DNA from: a bacterium UBP3_UBA6266
GTDB taxonomy: Bacteria > Auribacterota > UBA6266
DNA length: 18,834 bases
Assembly: GCA_002440765.1 (NCBI GenBank)
Contig: DJVC01000123.1
Span: 1 to 18,834, forward strand
Reading direction: 5' to 3'
How positions within the stretch are numbered: the stretch's first letter is position 1; every line of letters begins with the position of its first letter. The position numbers and the translations under genes were made by a program. Shown here piece after piece: positions 14,087 through 18,834 of this stretch. The notes beneath the pieces are model-generated. The model was not told the origin of the DNA. It saw nothing but the letters and a program-made list of their open reading frames with translations, and did no database searches.

Positions 14087-15388
14087 TTAAAAACCGACTG
14101 TTCCTTTCACCGTTATAATATGGTCTTTAAAATCAAAAGTGTCAAACTTAGAGTCTCTCTGTTTATACTCATACATCGTTTCCAGCGACAGCCACTCTCT
14201 GACATCATAACGCAGGCCGCCGCCGCCACCGAAAATATGGTCATATCTTCTGGCGGTCTCGGTTCCCTCGGTTGTCTCTTCCGGATACCAGTTATACTGG
14301 TAATCCCCGTAAAGATTCGCGGAAACCTTATCATTAAACCAGTGCGTATAACTGAGAGAGACAAAATTCACATTATAGTAGTTTATATCCTGATAAGTGG
14401 ATTCATAAATACTTCTCTCTACATTCAATGTAAAAACATCATCCTTGGACGCCTTGAACTCCACACCGCCCTTGCACACAAAACTGAAAAAATCCTTATC
14501 CACGACATAGTCCGAACTGTCATATTTCTGGTAACGCAGACCCGCCCTGCCGTTAATCGTAACTTTATCGGTCAGTTCACCTTTAAGTCCGACAAGGTCC
14601 TCCGTATACCATGAATCCGAACTGTACCTGCTGTTATACCTGTAAAAGCCAAGGTCGCTTTCAACCAGAAAGAAAGTCTTCGGGGCAAACCTGTAACTTA
14701 ACGTTACATCAATAATGTGCAGTTTTCTGTCTTTATCATCATATGTCAGAGGCCCGGCAATTATTTCATCATTCAGGTAATCTTCTATCCCGAAAGTATA
14801 ACCTATATCATAAGAAAGCTGGTCAAAAGCGGAAGCTACACCCGCCCTTAAATAATTGTGCTGTTGTCTTATGCGCATTGTATCTTCCGAACCGGACCTG
14901 TCGGAAAATCTCCTGTACATCTCGCTGACATTCACCTTGAAATTGGTAAAATCAAGAGCCGCAAGGCCTCTGATAGTGTGGTCTATGTAATCTTCCCTGT
15001 CATATCTCGCAAAGAAATAAGCATCCATCCGGTAGTCGGCGCTTAACTTATGCTCCTGAATAGGAAGTTCAATCCCGATTGAAGGGCTTAATTTTGTTAT
15101 AAAATCTTCTTTTTCATCATCTTCCGTAAGAAAAATGTTTGAATCCCATTGCTCCTGAGCTGTAAATGCGGCGTGAAGAAGAAACGGGTCCGCCTTAAAA
15201 CCTTTTCTATAGGGCAATTCGGGGTTCGTCAACTCAAACTTCGTAATGCCTCCCAAAATACCTGACCGGACCGGAAGCGTTTCTTCAATACGGGTGGTCC
15301 TGTCTTCGCTGAGAGTTTCCGCTGCGGCAATGTTGGCAAGTAAAAAGACAACCGAAAACAACAAGGAAAAGCGTCCTGTTTTTCTCAT
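14087..15388 (-). CDS. Outer-membrane beta-barrel of EPS locus (BBP2-like)
   Basis: Signal peptide 1-23 (cut at AAA|E). The mature part opens with the pattern 'FTAQEQWDSNIFLT...EDFITKLSPSIGIEL' typical of the putative beta-barrel porin 2 (PF10082) group, found beside OPX genes. The rest is a long run of alternating amphipathic strands rich in Tyr, Phe and Asp, ending DHIITVKGTVGF: a terminal Phe is the classic BAM recognition signal. Length (433 aa, about 410 mature) suits a barrel of 16-18 strands, though I did not count strands reliably. GGGGA about 5 nt before the ATG serves as ribosome site. Together with the next gene (OPX lacking its own membrane helix) it is the likely polysaccharide exit pore. 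Barrel call is strong; substrate unknown. Confidence 0.88.
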   Translation of the reverse strand: MRKTGRFSLLFSVVFLLANIAAAETLSEDRTTRIEETLPVRSGILGGITKFELTNPELPYRKGFKADPFLLHAAFTAQEQWDSNIFLTEDDEKEDFITKLSPSIGIELPIQEHKLSADYRMDAYFFARYDREDYIDHTIRGLAALDFTNFKVNVSEMYRRFSDRSGSEDTMRIRQQHNYLRAGVASAFDQLSYDIGYTFGIEDYLNDEIIAGPLTYDDKDRKLHIIDVTLSYRFAPKTFFLVESDLGFYRYNSRYSSDSWYTEDLVGLKGELTDKVTINGRAGLRYQKYDSSDYVVDKDFFSFVCKGGVEFKASKDDVFTLNVERSIYESTYQDINYYNVNFVSLSYTHWFNDKVSANLYGDYQYNWYPEETTEGTETARRYDHIFGGGGGLRYDVREWLSLETMYEYKQRDSKFDTFDFKDHIITVKGTVGF

Positions 15389-15391
15389 AAC

Positions 15392-15436
15392 ATCCCCTAT
15401 TTAAAGAAGTTAACTACAAAAAAATAAATCCCCTAT
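15392..15436 (-). repeat. Two ATAGGGGAT copies in the barrel-gene leader
   Basis: Minus strand ATAGGGGAT at 15428-15436 and 15392-15400, 36 nt apart. The promoter-distal copy contains the ribosome site of the barrel gene. Paired GGA motifs with one over the ribosome site is the layout seen at CsrA/RsmA targets; that link is inference only. Confidence 0.35.
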
Positions 15437-15443
15437 AGCAATT

Positions 15444-15471
15444 ATTCTATCAATTGCACAGGGAAAGTCAA
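15444..15471 (-). promoter_or_regulatory. Sigma-70-like promoter upstream of the barrel/OPX/kinase genes
   Basis: Minus strand TTGACT (15466-15471), 16-nt spacer, TAGAAT (15444-15449), each 5/6 to consensus. It lies in the 99-nt gap before the beta-barrel gene, giving a leader of about 50 nt. Confidence 0.55.
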
Positions 15472-15487
15472 GCAAGAATACTTAACT

Positions 15488-16033
15488 TTATGACTGGCTG
15501 GCAGGTTCTTCCGTAATACCGGGCGCCCCGAAAGGGTTTATTCTCGGCCGGTCAGGAAGTATATATGCTTCGGCTATCGCGACTGATTTTAACGCGCTTA
15601 CAAGCTGCGCCGCCAGTTCTTTCGAAACACAATCTTCAGGCGTTAGTTCCGGAACTTCTATGCCCGACAGGTCGCATATCGTCTGCAGTTTTTCATCAAA
15701 AGTCAAACCGTCCGCCTTAGTGCAGGCAAAGTATATGATGTCGGTCAGGTCCTGAGCATCTATGCTGTCGCCCGGATTTGCCTGCGCAAAATAAGCAGAG
15801 CTGAGAGACGCGAGCATATTGGAAAGCACCTCATAATATTCTTCATCCGAAAGCCCTTCCGAACCCACAGGGGGCTGAATATCGAGCGCTTTCACAAGCA
15901 TTTCGGCAAACTCAACATTGGTAACGGCATCAGGCGCGTCACAGGAAACAACTTCCTCTTCCTCTCCGTAAGAATATACACAGAAAAACGCCAAGCCTAA
16001 AGCAATGGCCACTAAATATGTTATCTTTCTCAT
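15488..16033 (-). CDS. Small secreted protein with three SLH-like motifs
   Basis: 181 residues with a signal peptide (hydrophobic 5-20, cut probably near SYG|E). I do not recognise a named family. Three segments match the second half of an S-layer homology motif (P-x-D-x-V-T-x-x-E-F-A-x-x-L-x-x-A-L): 34-50 (PDAVTNVEFAEMLVKAL), 87-104 (PGDSIDAQDLTDIIYFAC) and 132-148 (PEDCVSKELAAQLVSAL). Their spacing is about 53 and 45 residues, close to the usual 50-60 of an SLH triplet, but the first half (W-A-x-x-A-I...G) is poor. The mature part has four Cys (31, 104, 120, 135), enough for two disulfides. Strong ribosome site AGGAG 6 nt before ATG and its own promoter. A surface or cell-wall-binding role is possible but unproven. 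Confidence 0.85.
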   Translation of the reverse strand: MRKITYLVAIALGLAFFCVYSYGEEEEVVSCDAPDAVTNVEFAEMLVKALDIQPPVGSEGLSDEEYYEVLSNMLASLSSAYFAQANPGDSIDAQDLTDIIYFACTKADGLTFDEKLQTICDLSGIEVPELTPEDCVSKELAAQLVSALKSVAIAEAYILPDRPRINPFGAPGITEEPASQS

Positions 16034-16039
16034 AATTTA

Positions 16040-16044
16040 CTCCT
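16040..16044 (-). promoter_or_regulatory. Strong ribosome binding site of the SLH-like gene
   Basis: AGGAG on the minus strand, 6 nt before the ATG at 16033; the strongest Shine-Dalgarno in the window and it fixes this start. Confidence 0.7.
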
Positions 16045-16061
16045 ATATCGTATATATCGTA
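16044..16061. repeat. Perfect 9-bp tandem repeat in a leader
   Basis: TATATCGTA occurs twice head-to-tail on the plus strand (16044-16052, 16053-16061), between the predicted transcription start and the ribosome site of the SLH-like gene. It could be an operator or chance in AT-rich sequence. Confidence 0.5.
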
Positions 16062-16079
16062 CCGCTTGGTTAAGATATG

Positions 16080-16108
16080 TATATAACATATTATCCGGTT
16101 TTTGACAA
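16080..16108 (-). promoter_or_regulatory. Internal sigma-70-like promoter for the SLH-like gene
   Basis: Minus strand TTGTCA (16103-16108), exact 17-nt spacer, TATATA (16080-16085). It lies immediately after the stop of the metallopeptidase gene, giving a leader of about 40 nt. Confidence 0.6.
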
Positions 16109-16115
16109 CTATTAT

Positions 16116-16754
16116 TTAATCTTCAAGATGCTCATCAACATAAATTGAAAGCATTTCCCTTATCTTCTCAGGCGGCCGGACTATAAAATAATGGTCCACA
16201 ATAACATGGCCCATCTCGTGCGCGAGCACGGAATCGCTTATATCCGCCTCGGTCGTGTATATTGTCCTGAACTTATGAATGTAGAAAGCCTGATATTTCC
16301 GCTTCTCCCCGAAGATATAATAATATTCGTCGCCTAACTCCCTGCTGTTCCGGAAGACAACTATTTTAATATCCTTGCACCTGGGAGCCATCCCGAGCAG
16401 TTGTTTCGCCTTATTGAATATGATATCCGTCCTGTAAGCTATTTTTTCTTCATAATCTTTGAGATAAGAAGGCGCAGGCTTCGCGCTGAAAAAGAAAGAC
16501 CTTTTTCTCAGTTTTTTTTCCATTGATTTCAAATCGGCATCGGGCCTCATATATATTGTAAAATACGCGCTGTCTATCTTTTTCCAGTCTTGATCCCTTT
16601 CTAACAGGTTCTCCTGCCTCAATAATGTGTCACCGGAAGAAATAATACATTTTCTCTCAGCCGCAAGAAATGAACTGACAATTACGGCAAAAAGAAATGC
16701 CGCGAAAACCGCCGGGTAAAACTTACTGTTTTTATTCAGGATGCTGTTACGCAT
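16116..16754 (-). CDS. Exported HExxH metallopeptidase-like protein
   Basis: 212 residues. An N-terminal hydrophobic segment (14-31) is a signal peptide (cut likely after LAA) or an anchor. 'SAYFTIYMRPDAD' (62-74) resembles the opening of peptidase-MA-like gluzincins. The zinc motif HEMGH is at 179-183 (catalytic Glu180), and Glu208 in YVDEHL, 25 residues on, is a fitting third ligand, although His188 is another option. The chain stops four residues after Glu208, so the C-terminal half of the catalytic fold is much shorter than usual. All visible ligands are present, so activity is possible. It follows the HAMP gene by 22 nt with a weak ribosome site (CGGAA region) and is likely in the same operon. 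A role in processing secreted or envelope proteins of this locus is inference. Confidence 0.85.
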   Translation of the reverse strand: MRNSILNKNSKFYPAVFAAFLFAVIVSSFLAAERKCIISSGDTLLRQENLLERDQDWKKIDSAYFTIYMRPDADLKSMEKKLRKRSFFFSAKPAPSYLKDYEEKIAYRTDIIFNKAKQLLGMAPRCKDIKIVVFRNSRELGDEYYYIFGEKRKYQAFYIHKFRTIYTTEADISDSVLAHEMGHVIVDHYFIVRPPEKIREMLSIYVDEHLED

Positions 16755-16776
16755 TTATATTATTCCGTCATGTTAT

Positions 16777-17322
16777 TCAAGTTGAAAATTTAGAAAGAAC
16801 CGCTTTTAGTTTAGCCATGTTTTCGCCGGATTCTTTGTCTGTCCGGGATTTTTCAAGTTCATTGACCGCGTCCTTGATGTCCTGGACATTGCTCTTTAAT
16901 TGCAGGGTCATTTCATCAAGTTCACTGGAAAGGGATTTTATTTCATCCAGTTCTCTCACGCTAAACCTTTTTTTCAGGTTTCCCCCGGTTATATCCTTGA
17001 TCTCCCTTTCTATCCTCTTCAAAGGCCCGGCAATCCTGTTTGATGTGTAAAGCGTTAAAATTATTGTTCCCAGCCCCACTGACATCATCACAACCACCCC
17101 GCTCATTATGACAGCGGGAAGTATAAAATCGGCGGTGGTTTTCATTTCAAGTCGGGAATTGACAAATGCCGTTGTAACAGTAGAGCGGGTCATCGTGTAT
17201 ATAAGCAAACCCGCGAGAACAGAGCCTATTACAACCAGGACGCAGAAAGTAATAATAAACTTCTGCTGGAATTTAGCCCTCGTAAAACGACTTTTTCTTT
17301 TATGAACCTTCTCCGTTTTCAT
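16777..17322 (-). CDS. Two-TM HAMP-domain protein without output domain
   Basis: 181 residues: basic cytoplasmic N-terminus (1-20), TM1 about 22-44, short periplasmic loop about 45-65, TM2 about 66-93, HAMP about 92-145 (NRIAGPLKRIE with Pro100, GGNL 113-116, DEI 126-128), then a charged coiled-coil tail to 181. No histidine kinase, GGDEF, phosphatase or chemotaxis signalling domain follows. The periplasmic loop of about 20 residues is too small for a normal sensor domain. Start at 17322 is supported by a GGAG site about 9 nt upstream; only 13 nt separate it from the EpsD-like gene. It may pass a membrane signal to a partner encoded elsewhere or serve as a scaffold for the EPS machine. HAMP identity is firm, the role unknown. 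Confidence 0.9.
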   Translation of the reverse strand: MKTEKVHKRKSRFTRAKFQQKFIITFCVLVVIGSVLAGLLIYTMTRSTVTTAFVNSRLEMKTTADFILPAVIMSGVVVMMSVGLGTIILTLYTSNRIAGPLKRIEREIKDITGGNLKKRFSVRELDEIKSLSSELDEMTLQLKSNVQDIKDAVNELEKSRTDKESGENMAKLKAVLSKFST

Positions 17323-17335
17323 AAGAAATTCTCCG

Positions 17336-18187
17336 TTAATCCAGATTTATTTTATCAAGCAATTTTTCATTCACTTCAACTTTTGCCTTGCCCCTTACTT
17401 CCAGTGTCCATAATTCCATTGCCATTTCCTTCTTTTTCTCAAGGATATTTTCCTTTATCTGCTGTGAAATTTTCTCTATCGGCGCGATATCCCTGACTTC
17501 TTCCTTCGTAACTCTCATTACAACCCATCCGTTTCCATATCTCACCGGAACGCTTATTTCGCCCGGCATCAACTCAAAAAGTTTGTTTTCCATCGAATCG
17601 GGCAAATCCCCGGCGACCCACCAGTCTGCGGGCTCATCGGAAAGAATATTATCGCCCAGTTCTTTTTTAACTTTTTCAAAGTTTTCTCCCGCCGCTGAGA
17701 GCCTGTCCGCTGTTTCTTTTGAAGAAAGCACCGCAAGTTCGGCAAACATCTTCCGCCTCATCTTCTTATATTCATATAATATTTCGGCGTCTTTAACCGA
17801 AATATCCCCGGTGATTTCCGCGGCTTTCCTGTTTAAGAGCAGTTTTAACAGCGCCTGCCGCCAGTAATGTTCGATATCCCGCATAAACTCCTCATCCTTG
17901 TCAAAATTCAATTTCTGCGCTTCCTGAAGAAGGATGTTTTTCATAATCAGATTTTCCAGAATTTCTTCTTTTGCCGTCGCCGGATCCTTTGAGAAATACC
18001 TGTCTATTAAGGGATATTCCGCCTGCTCCCTAAATTCTCCGACCGTAAGCCCATAACCATTGATAGACGCGATAACCTCGTCATCGCTTAACCGCCCGGC
18101 CGGCGCTTCCGTAATATCCTTTTTCGAACACCCGTCAACAAATACAACCGTAACCGCGATTACAACAAAAACTAAAAAATTTTTCAT
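17336..18187 (-). CDS. EpsD/SurA-like PpiC-family lipoprotein
   Basis: 283 residues. The signal peptide ends in a lipobox VDGC (Cys20), so a lipoprotein is likely. SurA_N-like part: 'VIASINGYGLTVGEF' (38-52) and helices 58-125 including ILENLIMKNILLQEA (76-90). A PpiC (parvulin)-like part runs about 148-228 with FELMPGEISVPVRYGNGWVVMRV. The two His that parvulins usually carry (in the first strand and in the final 'GxH' strand) are not there: the sequence shows AELAVL and GNGWVV. It may thus be a chaperone rather than an isomerase. EpsD-type proteins of this sort are common in EPS gene clusters. Ribosome site AAAGGTGA is well placed; the sugar transferase gene ends 39 nt upstream, so the two are probably co-transcribed. 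Confidence 0.9.
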   Translation of the reverse strand: MKNFLVFVVIAVTVVFVDGCSKKDITEAPAGRLSDDEVIASINGYGLTVGEFREQAEYPLIDRYFSKDPATAKEEILENLIMKNILLQEAQKLNFDKDEEFMRDIEHYWRQALLKLLLNRKAAEITGDISVKDAEILYEYKKMRRKMFAELAVLSSKETADRLSAAGENFEKVKKELGDNILSDEPADWWVAGDLPDSMENKLFELMPGEISVPVRYGNGWVVMRVTKEEVRDIAPIEKISQQIKENILEKKKEMAMELWTLEVRGKAKVEVNEKLLDKINLD

Positions 18188-18226
18188 ATTTACATCACCT
18201 TTCCCGGGTTTAAAATAATTCAGCGG

Positions 18227-18834
18227 TCAATACGCTCCTTTACCGAATATTACAACAGGAATTGTTCTCATCAGAATCATAAAATCAAGCCACAGTGACC
18301 AGTTGTCCAGATATTCCAGGTCCAGCTTCATCCATTCATCAAAACCTATTTCGTTCCTGCCGCTTATCTGCCACAGGCATGTAAGCCCCGGCCTCATTGA
18401 CAATCTTCTCATCTGCCACGGCTCATACTTTGCCACTTCCTTCGGTATAGGCGGCCTGGGCCCCACCAGGCTCATCCTGCCCGTAAAAACATTGAAGAGT
18501 TGAGGCAGTTCATCCGCGCTGAATTTCCGCAGCAACCTCCCTACCGGAGTAACTCTCGGGTCTTTCTTTATCTTGAATACGGGCCCTGTCATAATATTTT
18601 TATCGGATACCGAATCGATTTTTTTATGAGAACCCTGGTACATCGTCCTGAATTTATACAGTATAAATTTTCTGCCGTTAAGGCCGACTCTTTTCTGCAG
18701 AAAGAAAACAGGGCCTTTTGAAGTCGCTTTTATCAAAACCGCGCAAAGCAGGAATAAGGGGCTGAGAATAGCTATGCCTACGGCGGACACAACAATATCA
18801 ACAGCCCTTTTCACAAAAAGTTCCCATTCCTTGG
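18227..18834 (-). CDS. Initiating sugar transferase (polyprenyl glycosylphosphotransferase), 5' end outside window
   Basis: A bacterial sugar transferase (PF02397) that loads the first sugar-1-phosphate onto undecaprenyl phosphate at the inner membrane to begin EPS repeat-unit synthesis. Counting from the GTG at 18814: membrane helix 7-29, GPVFFLQKRVG (34-44), KFRTM (54-58), DPRVTPVGRLLRKFSADELPQ with Asp101-Glu102 as catalytic acids, GRMSLVGPRP (112-121), PGLTCLWQISGR (142-153), and LDLEYLDNWSLWLDF (164-178). The GTG is a weak start: the frame stays open to the window edge and reads KEWELFVKRAVD, the usual lead-in of long family members with an N-terminal membrane domain. I therefore treat the gene as cut by the edge. 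Stop is TGA. Sugar specificity cannot be told. Confidence 0.93.
   Translation of the reverse strand, partial: KEWELFVKRAVDIVVSAVGIAILSPLFLLCAVLIKATSKGPVFFLQKRVGLNGRKFILYKFRTMYQGSHKKIDSVSDKNIMTGPVFKIKKDPRVTPVGRLLRKFSADELPQLFNVFTGRMSLVGPRPPIPKEVAKYEPWQMRRLSMRPGLTCLWQISGRNEIGFDEWMKLDLEYLDNWSLWLDFMILMRTIPVVIFGKGAY

Noticed and set aside
14120..14614. 164-codon plus-strand open frame opposite the beta-barrel gene
   Set aside because: Shadow of a gene with clear signal peptide, strand pattern and terminal Phe.
18812..18814. GTG as the true start of the sugar transferase
   Set aside because: The frame is open to the window edge and the upstream residues continue the family pattern; no well-spaced ribosome site precedes the GTG.

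Overview
The window is a block of eight genes, all on the minus strand, from a Gram-negative (two-membrane) bacterium. Signal peptides, a lipoprotein, an outer-membrane beta-barrel with a terminal Phe and TolC-type repeats all point to an outer membrane. The sequence looks compositionally even, with no tRNA, rRNA, insertion sequence or CRISPR array that I could see. Gene order and one very large secreted protein of unknown architecture are reminiscent of uncultured lineages such as Omnitrophota, but that placement is a guess.

Read in the direction of transcription (high to low coordinates), the right half is an exopolysaccharide (EPS) assembly and export locus. It holds the end of an initiating polyprenyl-phosphate sugar transferase (cut by the window edge), an EpsD/SurA-like lipoprotein, a two-TM HAMP protein without an output domain, and a small exported HExxH metallopeptidase-like protein. 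After an internal promoter comes a small secreted protein with three S-layer-homology-like motifs. After another promoter come a BBP2-like beta-barrel, a short Wza-type (OPX) periplasmic export protein and a Wzz/BY-kinase co-polymerase. The OPX protein lacks the membrane-spanning C-terminal helix of Wza, so the adjacent beta-barrel is the natural candidate for the outer-membrane hole.

The left 11.5 kb is one uninterrupted gene for a 3846-residue secreted protein. It starts at a TTG codon with a well-placed ribosome site and has its own promoter candidates. I read its architecture as: signal peptide; beta-rich N-terminal modules with a Gly-Trp motif; a short coiled coil; six consecutive outer-membrane-efflux-protein (OEP/TolC) repeats of about 175-205 residues; a helical linker region; about 1150 residues of beta-rich sequence with the same Gly-Trp modules and YD/RHS-like strands; a helical segment; and two related C-terminal beta-sandwich-like domains.

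TolC is a trimer of a protein with two OEP repeats. Six repeats in one chain is exactly the number needed for a complete 12-strand pore from a single polypeptide. This possible single-chain TolC, embedded in a giant secreted protein next to an EPS export locus, is the main thing worth following up here. No inner-membrane pump or adaptor partner lies in the window, so its substrate is unknown.
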